Positions 49,418-61,778 of a DNA stretch of 64,000 nt are shown here, piece by piece. The translations under genes were made by a program, and so were the position numbers. The stretch's first letter is position 1. Every line of letters starts with the position of its first letter. The DNA lies in assembly GCA_900073065.1 (NCBI GenBank), contig FJOG01000020.1, positions 959,770 to 1,023,769 on the forward strand, read 5' to 3'. Under the pieces are notes generated by a model, which saw only the letters and a program-made list of their open reading frames with translations, searched no databases and was not told the origin of the DNA. Source of the DNA: Phialocephala subalpina (taxonomy: Eukaryota; Ascomycota; Leotiomycetes; Helotiales; Mollisiaceae).

Positions 49418-51862
49418 TTATATGACTCGAGGTATTGAGTTGGGAATATTCTCCAGATCTTCGTAGATGAGCGTGAACTCCCGCTGCATACAGTCAGTAC
49501 CCGATATCGTCACATGAACACGATCACTTACACGTTCCCGGTGCCACTGCTTGATATCGAAGAAGATGTAGTAGCCCCGCTCAGTACCGTTGCCTAGAGG
49601 TTGTGGAACCATCAAGTCGTCCTTGGTCAACCACAGTTGCAACTTCTTGTGATACCGCCAGTTGCGGCTATGGCTATAAAGAAATCATATTAGCATGTGG
49701 TACATAGACAAGATTTCAAATGAATATGCGTACAGTTCTTGAGCAGCCATCACTTGTTGCATGTCTCCAGGATTACTGTAGAACATGAAGATCAGTGCCT
49801 CGTCGTTGAAATTCGACATCTTGCTCTCCAGTGTTGCGACATTGCCAACAGTGTAGCATTCGGGCAACGTGAAACGAGGGACAGCAGGACGGGGAGGTTC
49901 ATTATCGAAGAGAGAGAATATTTGGTTTGAGATGGGTCTGAAAGTTGTTTAGCATATGGCTCAGGATTTGTTCTTGGGGTACATACTCGGTGGAGGCCAA
50001 GTCAAAGCCGAGAGCACTCAGATCAGCACCAGTGACAAGAGCAGCGTAGTCAGGATAGTTTCTCATCATGAAAGAGAAGCCTTTCAAGCCCCACTTGTCT
50101 ATCTCGCTCATGTCTGCCAAAGGATCTTCGATCTCCGGTCCGGACTCTTCACCGTGGGCTTGAGATGAGCTGACACTGGGATCCGGGGCTTGCGCCCGTG
50201 GACCCGCAGCTTCAGATTGCTGGGGAGGGCCTTCTTGTCTCGACATGGTCGGCGGTTGTGTTGAGTTGCCTTCTGGTTGAGGTTGTACCAGCGAGGAACC
50301 AAATTGCGCGTGAGAAAACCCCTAGACAGCCAGATTAAATAAAGAACAGCCTTGTGGATATGATTCACATACAACCGGTTCATTATCGGCATTTCCCGTC
50401 GGACGGTTTCCTTCTATTGGTGATCTTGAATTTGATACCGCTAGACGCTAGTTAGCGAGGGCCGTAAAAGGAGCTATTCACAAACCTGACAAACTTCCAG
50501 GAGAAGCAACTCTGTTCGCCGCAGCAATTCGATTGCTACCTGACAGCGCGTTCAAGAGACCATTGTTGCGGTTTGGTTGCGGAGGGTTTCCAGATCCGAA
50601 GCCCAGTCCATTAGACTGAGCACCGAATCCAACGTTTGACATGAGGGAGGAATTTCGGTCTTGACCAATATCTCCATTAACATTGCGGTTCAGAGGAGGG
50701 AAATCATCAACACTGTTGGGTTGCGAAGACTGTCCAACAGCGTTTTGGTTACCAAATCGGAACCCACCTTGACTTGGGAGTTGAGATGATGAGCCAAAGA
50801 GATCATCCTGTTGCTGCTGCGCACTCAACTGCTGCTGTTGCGAGACGAGCGGTTGTTGCTGCAACCGCATGTTTCCTGGTTGGCCTATATTTCGAGTGCC
50901 AGAGGCAGCCCAAGTGGACTGGCTCGGCTGTGGTTGATTGTTGGATAGCGAGGGAAATTCTCTAAAGGGAATGAGTCTCGTTAGCATTTGCCGGATGGCA
51001 TTGAAGCCGTCCCAAGGTGGGAGCACCATAGCTGTCAAGGTTGGTGACGACTTGTGGAGAAGAGCACTCACGAGAGATCTAGAGGTGTTTGTGGTTGCGA
51101 GGATCCTCCAATGGTCTGGGCGAAGCTAGTCATAGGGCCGTTATTCGCACGTCGGTTTTCGAGTCCTGCACTACCCATTGGTATGCCCCCTCCAAAAGCC
51201 CATGTTGACCCATTACTTGCTGAGACCGCACGGAGAATGTCAGCATATGACTCCCTCAAGAAAGTTATGCCAATTGGTCACAAGACACCCGTACCCATCT
51301 TCCCAGTGGGCGGCAATCGACTGGAGACGCTCCTGTTCTGAGGTATTTGTTGCTGGCCAGGGAAGCCATTTGGCAGGCCACGCAAGGACTGAGGTCCGAC
51401 AGCTTAAACATACGAGTCAGCCTGAGTTTTCTGTGGTATTGCAAATATCTTTCAAACGCGAAACACAACGCATGGGGCCGGAGGATGAAGCCAAGCAGAG
51501 ATAAGAGGCCAGCGGGCAATCCACACATTCTTGCGGTACAAGAAGCAGCATTTGTACCAAAGGAAGGTCCATGCATGTGTCTTTCCAAAGCTCCATAAAG
51601 AGTCTTCCAACAAGCAAGGTCGCGTGCCTCTGGCAGCAGGCTATGGTGTCTGTCCTCAATAGTTCCCCCATCGATTCTCTAGAGCAGTCACCGTGCTGGC
51701 CTCGGCAGATATGGTCGACATCCCGTCGATATCTTGGTACCATTGATAGCAGTACGCGACATCGCCAACAGCAAACCAAGCAGTTCCTCCTTCCAGGTCG
51801 AAGTGTAGCGGGGCTGTTTGTGGGGAAGAAGAAGCATTCAAACGCATACCTGGCCGATTCAT
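49418..51862 (-). CDS. not2: CCR4-NOT complex subunit NOT2 (Cdc36)
   Basis: NOT2 with NOT1 and NOT3/5 forms the core module of CCR4-NOT in mRNA deadenylation and transcription control (family knowledge). Nine exons splice in frame to 519 residues: 51850-51862, 51295-51402, 51072-51219, 50486-50961, 50373-50440, 49987-50321, 49734-49937, 49532-49673 and 49418-49483. The first coding exon is only 13 nt (MNRP+G) before a 447-nt intron. Recognisable parts are SNGSTWAFGGGIPMGSAGLE, SEFPSLSNNQPQPSQSTW, a Gln/Asn-rich linker, WGLKGFSFMMRNYPDYAALV and the C-terminal NOT domain: PAVPRFTLPECYTVGNV, FNDEALIFMFYSN, LHSRNWRYHKKLQLWLTKDD and GYYIFFDIKQWHRERREFTL. Exons 2-9 are secure; exon 1 is inferred from phase, a CTGAC branch site and the expected MNRP start. 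Confidence 0.93.
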
Positions 51863-52748
51863 TGTGTTTTCTGCTTGTGGTGATAACGCAGGGGTACCTT
51901 GGGGTATGGCGACAGAAGGGGATTATCGTATGGGTCTGCGAAGACGTTCAGGTGTGGAATTGTTGCTCGATGTCGTTGGGCTTCGAGGTTGACGGTGCTT
52001 TCTGAGAGCTGCTGCTGCAGTCTCCTTAGCGTCTTCCCCACCCAATCAGACCCATTGCGGAATAGCAATAAGCCTCACCTTCGTATTGCACCGCCACATC
52101 TCGCGTCCAAAAACTATGTCTACAAAACTTATGCTTTTCCCAATAACACACAGAATGTATTCTTCAAATCAGTCACATGGATCAAGAGGGGGTCACTGGA
52201 AGATGAACAACTCAATATACTCTGCCTGAGTATTGCAGGGGCTATTTCATCATCTTTTCCCATTTTGTTCATTACTGTACTAAATTTTACTGTGGTTCAT
52301 GATACATTTCAGAAGCATGCGGCCCAATCCATCGCCCACTGCTTTGTCTTTTTGAATTGGGCTTCTGGAATCAAGTGCAGGCACCCGACCTCCAGTCTCA
52401 ATCGTACTCATACAAGATCAAATCATTTCCGGCCCTAATGTTGGAAGCCTTCCATGTAGCCACACTTGCCATAACTCCGTATCGTATATTCTGCACGAAG
52501 ACCGTTCTGAAGATGGACGCGAGGAATCCTGTCAAATTTTTATGCTCTGATGCGATATCCACAATTTCAGAACCCGATTTTGACTCCTATTGACTGATGG
52601 GCAGTGTTGTGGCCTCCATAGCTTTGTACCCGAGAGGTCTGTCTTGAATTCTGTCGAGATGCCGTGGCAGAAGCTTGATGCATAGTGCAGTGTGGTCGCG
52701 ATATGCCAGAGCTTATTGCTGGCCCCCAAAAAGTTGCTCGTCAAAGAC
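51863..52748. other. Intergenic: NOT2 promoter and zinc-cluster gene 3' flank
   Basis: No gene is seen. A CCAAT motif lies near 52042, about 180 bp upstream of the NOT2 ATG. Confidence 0.5.
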
Positions 52749-55243
52749 CTATGGATAATCTTCCGGCCTGGAAATACCATAAGCACCACCTTGGCCCCCA
52801 CCCCAGCCCTCGTCAAATCCAAGGCCATATGTATCGCCCTGTTCCATGTTCATTCTACCCATCTCTTGCATAGGGTCGTGTGTCATATAAGCCTCCTGGC
52901 TAGGTGCAACGGCGACATTAGGTGACGCCATTTTGCCATGTGCTAGCGGAATGCTATCGTCAAGTTTCAAAGATGCGAAAATGGCCTTCATGTCTCGCAA
53001 GTCCTCGGCCGGCATGTTCTTTGCTGGAGAAGTGCGCTCCTCGACGAATTTGCGGATCGAACGAATAATCGGCGGGTAGGCTTCATCGTTGGGAAGCCAC
53101 CAATTCATGCAGGATCGATCTCGAAAAAGATCTGCCATTTTTGTTCGGAAAGTGTACGGGTAGATATATCTGTTCAGAAACCTTAGCTTAGCACATTTCT
53201 ATTTTATCAGGTAGTATGTTACCCATTAGACTCTACAGTTGCAAGTTTGCGGCGAGCCCACATCGAATGTGTTTCATCTCTCGGCAGGAACAAGCATGCA
53301 ATTCCGAGACTGGCTTGACAGGCCAAGACAGTCCCAGGAGGACTATGTGGCCAGAATTCAAGAGCTTCGTATAGTTGACAAGTGGCATAAGCTTTCATCC
53401 CAAGTTCGGCACTTGGTTGCGTCTGCAGAGTCAAAGCTGTCTGATACTTATGCATGATATCGATGGATAACCAGTCGATGGTTGCCACATTCATCACCCA
53501 AAGCGGACCACTGTAAATGGTGCCAGGTATGTAAGGATCGACGATATCGTTGGGGTCAACGGGGCGCGCTCCAGAAAAGTCGTTGACGAGATATCGGCTG
53601 TCTTGGAGAGCGGGATCCATTTTGCTTTTCCACTCTGCTATTCTTCTGCCGATAGCTTCGTTCTCCAGGAGGAATTGATCATGCGAAATTTCGCCTTTCC
53701 CTTTCTTGGCGAAAAGAAGGGACATGTCCGTTGCGACGAGGCGGTGTTGTGCAATTGCGAGTTCGATTTTCCAGTCCAAAGCTTCTGGTTCTTTCATGCT
53801 CTGTTGTCTAAAGAATTCGTGGGCGTACGAAAACCATTCCCTTGATAAAACAGTCTCAAAACCTGCCATCAATCCAGCAAAGACGTCAAACCGCATGTAC
53901 CACCCAAGAATCAGTCGTGTCATGCCGTCTTGCATTACCATCTCAGGAGTATACAATTCCGTTAGCATCTCGTACGCTGCTTTTTGATGTCCAAGTAGAT
54001 TGATCCAGTCGCCGAGAAACTCCTACGAATTATAAGCTCGTTTCTTCCTTCAAGCGGGGCTCGGTCTCTTACCTCGATGGTTGCCAGTTGGAGAATGGCA
54101 AGTATCATACCGTTGGTGTGCCTTTCACCTTTCTTCAACGCATATAGTAGCAATGACACAGACTTGTTGTAGTATTCCAGGAAGTCATGGATCTTGCCTG
54201 CCGGATTGTGTAAAGTTCGCTGAAATGCGGCGAAGCCAACGACTGCATAAAGAAGCGGTTCGTTCCTGAGCGCAGCATCCAGAAATCTCGTTCGCAAGAA
54301 GTTCTCTGAGTCAAACTTTAACGAATAATGGAGGTGGGTAACGTTCTCGTAGAAGTAGGCCAAGTAGAACTGGAGGTCCGGCGGAAGATGTGACCAGTCG
54401 CTCCTCAAGTCACCATGAGCCACAGTGACAGAGCTACCCGGCTTTGCAAGTCTCGCGTGTGTAATGGATTGGTATGCCGAGTATCCAACAGATCCTTCCG
54501 TTGAAGGTGTCGGCGATGCTCCCTTATCTGGCACGAGGGAAGGAGTTTCTGAGTCTTGTCGAGATGCGCTTTTCTGGCCAATTGTGGACTGACTGGTGGT
54601 GCTTCGTTGAGTTTGCTTTAACCCTCCAAGCGAGTCACGTCTATCGTCGAGTCCTTCGTCTTCGTCAGGAATTACTTCCAGTCGCTCGGACCCAACATCC
54701 TCCTCATGCTCATCCTCCGATGAGCCAGGGCTGTCAAGGTTTGCAGGCTGAGTCTTGGATGCACTAATTGAAGTCTTTGAAGTTGACGTTTCCGGATAGA
54801 CACAATCGCGACCACCTTTTCTGCATCCTGTTGAAGGTTAAATCACTGTCATCACGTCACTTGAAGCTTCAATGCTTACGTTCACAAATAGGATGGGCTT
54901 CATCACACTAAAGACGTTGTCAGTACATCTCTAAGACTGAGATACAGATAGGACCTGCCTTAACCCTTCGACTTCTACAAGTATAGCATCCAGACCTGGT
55001 TCGTCGATGTTTCGTATGGTCGGAGCCCTGATTTGACTTGCGTCGATTGCGATTCGGTTTGGGTGCAATCATTGTGGGATCTTGTACTCCAAAGAGATAG
55101 TTCAAGTTTGCATATGAGCTTGCGGAACTTGGCAGTTGTGACTGCGAAGGGTCCCAGTGGGCCGAACTGCCGAATGATGCCACTCGTTCACCAAAGCCAG
55201 TCTGAAGTCTTCCTGTCGATTCCACCTGGTTATGGCTTGTCAT
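52749..55243 (-). CDS. Zn2Cys6 fungal transcription factor
   Basis: Five exons (54959-55243, 54880-54907, 54073-54827, 53223-54022, 52749-53169) splice in frame to 762 residues. An N-terminal Ser/Gln-rich region with basic NRNRRKSNQ precedes the zinc cluster SGCYTCRSRRVK|CDEAHP with ICER|CRKGGRDC. All six cysteines are present only after two introns are removed. The first of these (54908-54958) starts with GC rather than GT. A Ser/Glu-rich linker (about 125-210) is followed by the fungal-specific domain of the PF11951 type: WSHLPPDLQFYLAYFYENVT, RNEPLLYAVVGFAAFQRTLH, GMILAILQLATIE, GDWINLLGHQKAAYEML and an RFDVFAGLMAGFETVLSREW helix. The C-terminus is Gly-rich. It is probably a nuclear regulator; targets are unknown. 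The ATG at 55243 is the natural start. Confidence 0.92.
54908..54958 (-). other. GC-AG intron within the zinc-cluster codons
   Basis: The exon ends AAG and the intron begins GCAGGT and ends TTTAG, before TGT. No GT donor nearby restores the frame and the Cys-x2-Cys-x6-Cys spacing, so the GC donor is the only one that yields a complete Zn2Cys6 motif. GC-AG introns are a known minor class. Confidence 0.75.
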
Positions 55244-58200
55244 GGCGACCCATCAAGGGGCGAAAGGGTGTTTTGTATCGAGTAACGAAAGTGGTGACTG
55301 TGAGCTGAGAACTGTTTTGACTCTCGATGTTTGGATAATCTTGGACAAGTGATATTCGCACTTCCTAGTTGCACGTACCAGGCCCCACTACCAACAAGGA
55401 ACCAGATGTCGGGCAGCTCCCGAGCCGTTGAATCTGAAATTCGAAGAGCAAGTGCAGACGAGACTAAGAAACACAAAATATGGATAGTGCTTCAGGCGGT
55501 GCAAGGTATCAGCCAGCGAACCCTGTGGTCGCAAGACCCTGCCCTTCCGTACTAGTGACTGGAGGCTGGTCCTGTTGGCCGAATAACGTGTTGAGCAGCA
55601 CACCCCCGCTAAAAACCAAACACTTTACTTCAGTAATCTCTGAGCTTATCGGGCGTTAATTCTTGGTGACAATACCCAGCGGAGCTTGACGCTCGAGAAA
55701 GGTTGTCCGTAGAGTTCCTCGTCTTCTAAATGGGTCTCCTTGGTGAAAGCATCTAGAGTCCTAGCTTTGCAGGGAAGATATTAGGTCCCAAGGTTCGCTA
55801 TATGTCCTCCGGAGAATTTCGTACGGAGTACCGCCGATTCCTTCCAAATCGAGGTTCTTTTTTGATAGTTCTATGATCTGACGATGGGATCGTTATTGAC
55901 TAGAGATTGTATGGAGGAAAGTGGGATAGTGAAGGGCCAACCCCAGCAAAACAGCTGGTCAGGGATCGGTCGTAGACAACCTCAGTACGGAAGGTCTTCG
56001 AGTCATGGGACTGTGAATACTGCAGCTTCAAAGCGGTCCTAGATGGCCAAGTCGTGCTGGCTATCAAGCTCTCAACGAACAAGGTGGTTTCTCTCCTCCT
56101 CCTTCGGGATGTGCGCCCGGAGCGGTAGTTCAGCCAAACTGCCAGCAAACGCTGTCAGCTTCTGTGGCGTCAGGAACACGGTAGAAGGAGATTAGATCCT
56201 CGACGGTAACAATGGCCCGAGAAAGAGATGATGTGGTCCCCGTCTTGCTAATAATCAGAGCTGGAGAATAGTTGGCATGGCTTGCCAAGACCAAGTGCCA
56301 GGGCCCGGATCGACAAGTTGGACGTTGATTTTTGAAAGGAACCGACAAGAGAAGATGGAGGGATGTCGACGAGGGTCATATGCAAAATCCACCGTGAGTG
56401 GATACCGCGTCCATAAGGCGCCAGAAATTCAACGGAGAAAGCGCTTGTCTGTGCAGATGGCGGCAAGGTCCAGGGAGCTAGCCAAGTCAGTGCTCAGTGA
56501 TCAGCATTTTTCAGACGTTCTCAACCTTCCGTGCAGAGTTGAGACCCGTCAGCTCCAGCCAGTACTAATCAACTACGAGTCTCTTGTCAGACCTACACTT
56601 CAGACTACGACCAGACGAAACGCAAAGTCTCGGCGCCATAACAACGCCCCCCATGCACCACGCCCACTCAGACATGCTCAAAATCCATTTCCACAAAGAG
56701 CCAGATGAGAGGGCAAAAATCTCCGTCTCTAGCTGGGAAGGACAAGACACTATGCTCATATCGTCACACCGTGCAGTCCTCGAGCAAATCGGCCTAAGCT
56801 GGCAGCGCGTTGACTGGGGTGGTTGATCGCATGCAGTTAGATGGCTTCTAAGGTGCACATTGGATCTTAAAAGGCGGAATATAGGCTGCTCCCGGGATCT
56901 CGAGCCTTGCTGGCGGATTTCCCGAGTTCATGGGGATGACTGGGGCGGAGCCTGGTTCATGATCTGAGTGGAATGTGCATGGAGACCTGGAAAGCAAGAG
57001 GAGAGGCGTACAAGCATCCCCGATTGGGAACGGGTTGATATTGGCACAGCCAAAACGATCCGGTTCGCAATCTGGATATGAGTAGTGGATGTAACCATCG
57101 CGCTTGTTTAGAAGAGTTTCGAAGATTCAATTGCTCTGGGAAGCTGCAGCGTTCCTTCCCAGATTCCCAGGTCGAACGCATAATTCATCCGCAAGCAGCC
57201 CGGTCCAGCCCTACCTACCCTGCAGCACTCAGGAGACATTGCAGCCAGGTACTCCGTATCCAACTTTTAGCCGCCGAGATGTGCCGAGAAGAGCAAGCAC
57301 TTTGAACAACGACATGGCGGCAGATTATAAGTTTACCCTCGTGCGAGGAAACAAAATGAATCTTCAACAGTGTCGGAGGAGAAGACAAATATGGAAACAT
57401 GACCGTGGTTGACGACCGTACAGTACTATCAGAAAGGGGATAGCGACCCGCTGGTGGCAGCGAAGTGCAATTAGGGGTAAAGATCAACCCTTGACTTTTC
57501 TCGACTCATATGATGACATATTGCGAGCGCGGCCCGATAAGTAAGTAGCTTCGATGTCCATTGCCAGAATGGCGGGACAAACAATTGACCGATCTTTGCT
57601 GTGGGGGCTAGCTATAGTTCTCCGGTACAGTATGATCTGAGCGTGCAGGCAAATATCACCGGCCCGAAGAGTTCGAGATTCCAATATTCGAGAACATCAA
57701 GGACGGGCTAACCCTAAGAAGGGAATGTATACAGAGCAGAGGTAATCGATCGTAGTCTGGTCATTTTGGTATTGGTTGTGTTGCCCAGACATCATCCATG
57801 CGAACATTCCCGCTCTGCTTCAGTCAGGCAACCTTCTCTGTTAGCGTCTATCCCACACGCACGTTTGGGGCTGATCTCATGTGTTCAGTTCAGTTTAACT
57901 TTCCTGCCGGATACTTCCACACCCAGCGTCCCGTTTCTTCGGTGCGGCCACTGCGAGTTCATGCCGTCTGGGTCTTCAGACGCTTCGTCCACTGAGATCA
58001 TCCCGAACGACGCGCACGGATATCTCAATCGAACGAATCGCATGGGGCGCTTTTGTGCTGGCTAGCGGACTTGGGCCTGGTCCCTCCAATCTGGAGGTGA
58101 ACAAAGTTCAAACTAGAATCTCTGCACGGGGATGGAGAGACGCCACTCGCGCTTCTCATACCGCTGCCCACCCATACAGTATCTGACAAACCGTTTGGGG

Positions 58201-61200
58201 ACCTGACGTACACTAGACCAAACCTTCTGTGGGAAGAGATGCGAGGAAGGTGAAAGGTCAGCAGCGGCTTGCATCGACAGTATGCAAAGTGCACCTACTG
58301 TATGCAAAGCACGTGGATTGATCACAATGCCTTCCGGATCCGGCTCTGGCATCGTTCATCTCCTCATGGCAAATATTTTCCGTCTCTCAGTTGATGAATG
58401 AGGCTGAAACTTGATACAAAGCTCAGACTTAGTGCGACCAGTGGCTGGCTGATACAGAACACTTTCGCATCGAACGAGACAACCCGATCAGATACCCGGA
58501 CTCCGAAGCTCGCGCGCCACGCAAGCACGAAATCTCAAGCGCGGGAGCGGTCGGTACATACGTGCATATGACAATTGTTCGGTCCAAGCCACAAAGGCTT
58601 CAAGGTTTCCATGTCCAGCGTTAGTTTCGGTGGGGTGCGATGGTATCGAGCTTCACCAGACGCTAGGAATCGTCCTCCAAACAGCCTGAATGCCGATCTT
58701 TTGGCCTTTCCTATTATGTTTACGATTCTGACTACTAGAGTTAGCTGATCGAACAGACGAGCTAATTCCAATGTTTCTCCTCCTTCCTGGCAGGTTCAAG
58801 GTGCGTTTCTCATCAACCCATGTCGTCAACTGCCGTTACAGAAGACCAGGTCATGGCAAACTTTTACTTTTGTTGGAGTTTTGCTCGTACATCGTATCGC
58901 TTTCTGCATAGATCATTACACCTCAAGTTCAGGCCATCATCATCGACAACGATGATACTTGTAGGAATGAGTTTACAGGGGTATCTAGCGCCGATTGTCG
59001 AGATATCTTGCCATGATCGTGGGTGGTTGCGATCTGGTCTGCGGCTCGATGTTGCGTGAGCAGTACAGACACCACCCATACGTCCCCATCCCCGAGTTTT
59101 TCGTATTCTCGTATCCTTTGATTGCGATTCTGCCATTATTTTCAAGGCTCTTGGTCATAGTTTGACTCTGGTTGGAATTGGTGAAGCTCAAAGGGAAGCA
59201 ATTTCTCCAGGACCTCGGCATTGCTTTCAAGTACTTGTATTCCCGAGAGGTGACCCGGGAAAGTCGTACTGGTATTCATTGAAACGGAACTGCTGCCGCA
59301 AAGCCGGCAGTCTGGCACGAGCCGAATCTCGGTATTGACTGCAGGTCAAGCGTTACTGGATCAGTGACGATTTGCATACGAAACGTTTGCCTTGCAATAT
59401 CTTGTGTGATGCTACACTCTTCACTTGTTCGGGAATATCTTCCTTCAGGCAAAAATTGGAATGGCACCTATAAAAAAATTGTCAAAATAGCAAAGACATT
59501 CGATCTCACTATCTCAGATGTACAGTAGCCGAGCAGCGCAGAAGTTGTTCTCGTATCGGAGCGTGGGCATAAATCGGTTCTAGCAAGCTGCAAGATGAGG
59601 AGGTTCAGAGTCACTTGCCAAGATTGAATCTGAAGGGTACCTCTTTTGGCTTTGAAGCTATCTCTTGCAATTTGTTAAATGACTGCCTTTGAGACTTCTC
59701 TCTATTGTCCCGATGTTCCCTAGTTTTCATCGTTAATCCCTCATCCTGGAGCAATGCAGTACGCCCCCACGATCTCACATCACCCTCCAAAACCATCAAA
59801 CTCAATCGATTCCCAAATCCCGTACCCCTCAATTGACAGTCGGCTATAGTTCGGGTCGTTATAAGTACCTCAAAGCTGACTTTCTCACGATCTACCAAAT
59901 ATTGACATGGGTCCCGGCATCCCGGTGATCAAGGAGCTCTTTGTTGCTTGTTCCTTGTTTATATCGCCAACACTTTCCCTGTCTTCGGGGATAACGGGTT
60001 CATTGTGTTTTGCCTTTTTTGGTTCGGATTTTGTAGCTTGGTCGGAGATGTTGAACTGTTTGCGGAGACTTTTATCGAGAGGCCGGAGGGAAGGTTTGAT
60101 TCTGGAAGTAGTTACGAAAGTAACAGACTTCTAGAGAGTACTTTCAAGGAACAAGGTTCTGCCAAGATCAACTTTCCAATCCTTTCATGTACTCAATCTA
60201 TGTCGCATTAAAAATGGATATTCTCATTTCTTCTCTTACGGTAGAGATCATTCCGAGCTTGGGTGAGTCTGTCGCCTTCATACTTGCGCTACAATAACAA
60301 TTCAATATTCAGGGAGCTTCGTCCCGCCTTTTCAGCCAAAGAAATATGACAATCGTCAGCCTTAAAAACTTCAAGTTATTTCCGGCTACTCATTTCGAGT
60401 GTTGCGGGAACGGTAAACCTCATGTTGATCATCAATTCCTATCTTGATATAGAAGCGAATCCAGTAACAATAACATCAGCTAGTGATGTAGAGTCCATAG
60501 AGCCGAGATGTCTGATCTGACATGAAGTTCAAGACCACTTGAAAGTAACCTTGGAATTCAGATTTGAATTGCATCACGTGAAAAGCGTTTGCACGACTTG
60601 CCCGTGCCTGCCTACTTTGCTCGCCAATAACAAATCAAAGGTCTTACATGAAGGAAATCATTAAATGAATTCTTCGCAGATACAAGACACACACAAAAAC
60701 TGGATTTTTCTGCAGTGCCCGTCTCAAGGTACCCGTTATCCACGTAAGTGTCACTCTATTATAAAAGGTATTTGCAACACGGCAGAGACTAAATGAGAAT
60801 TAAACTATAAGAGCTACAGAGTATGCAAGCGATCGAACGCAAATATCCAAGGTAATCAACAAAATACATAAAGTAGAAGTAGTAACCCTGATTGAAAGTG
60901 GCAAGGCGCACGTCAGCACCGAAGTGAAATCCCAACCTCCTCACTTCAAGATCAGCAGACAGTCCTAACAGCCTCCCTCCCAAACCTCCCAAATCCACTC
61001 ACCGCATCTCTAAAACTGGCCAAAATATCACATCGCGTTTCCTCATCACAATCTGTTCCAGTGGAGAAGCCACGATTGAGAGACCCAAGTCGGTCCTTTC
61101 CAGGAAGGAGCTTTCGAACGTGGTCCACACTTCCATTTCTCCGCTGGTGTACGCACGGAAGAAGAGCTTTGCATGTGCATTTGAGACTCGGTCGAAAAGA

Positions 61201-61778
61201 GGACGTGGTGGGAGGGTTTGTTTGCGATTAGAATGGGAATTTCGAGAGCTGCCGGGTGAAAGCCTGGGGAGTACCTTTGTTTCTGGCTCTGCAGCGGGGA
61301 TGACTTAGTGAACTTTAGACTCGGTTTCAACTCCCAGAATTCCTTCGGCATCGTGCTCTCAACTTTCGCCACGGATTGCTTTCCAGGTCCGGTATCTAGA
61401 ACAGTGTTCACAGTCCCCGATCTGCAATTCGAATCGTCCTCATTTTTAGTATCCTCAATGCTGGAGAGCTCTATTCCTCCAAGCCGAGCATATCTGCTTG
61501 AGTTTGCAAATTGCCAATTGAGTGGGTCAAATACCGAATTTCGACCTTGAGACAAAAGTGAATCGAAAAGGCAACATCCGAGACTCTGTCATTCTGCGAT
61601 TCTTCTTTGGAAGGGAAGGCTCAGCCTCCCTAGCTTGACGAAGGCATCTGTCAATCCAAAATATTGCTTTGATCAATTCGATGAAGTCCGCTGCGACAAC
61701 ATACTTCTCTTACATGAGATGCCGTATCTTAAATTACATCGATTCCGCTCTCAGTGAAAGCATACCTAGATCACTCTT
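55244..61778. other. Gene-poor stretch, 6.5 kb
   Basis: Many short frames occur on both strands, none with a domain. Two deserve note. A minus-strand frame at 59611-59898, opening further upstream, has protein-like text (LSLMVLEGDVRSWGRTALLQ). A minus-strand frame at 61046-61555 (MPKEFWELKPSLKF in it) lies beside the HET relic. Both start at TTG rather than ATG and may be fragments of decayed genes. No transposase, reverse transcriptase or long terminal repeat is visible. Part may be the long promoter of the zinc-cluster gene. Confidence 0.4.

Noticed and set aside
55244..61778. Transposable element
   Set aside because: No transposase, integrase or reverse transcriptase motifs and no long terminal or inverted repeats were seen.
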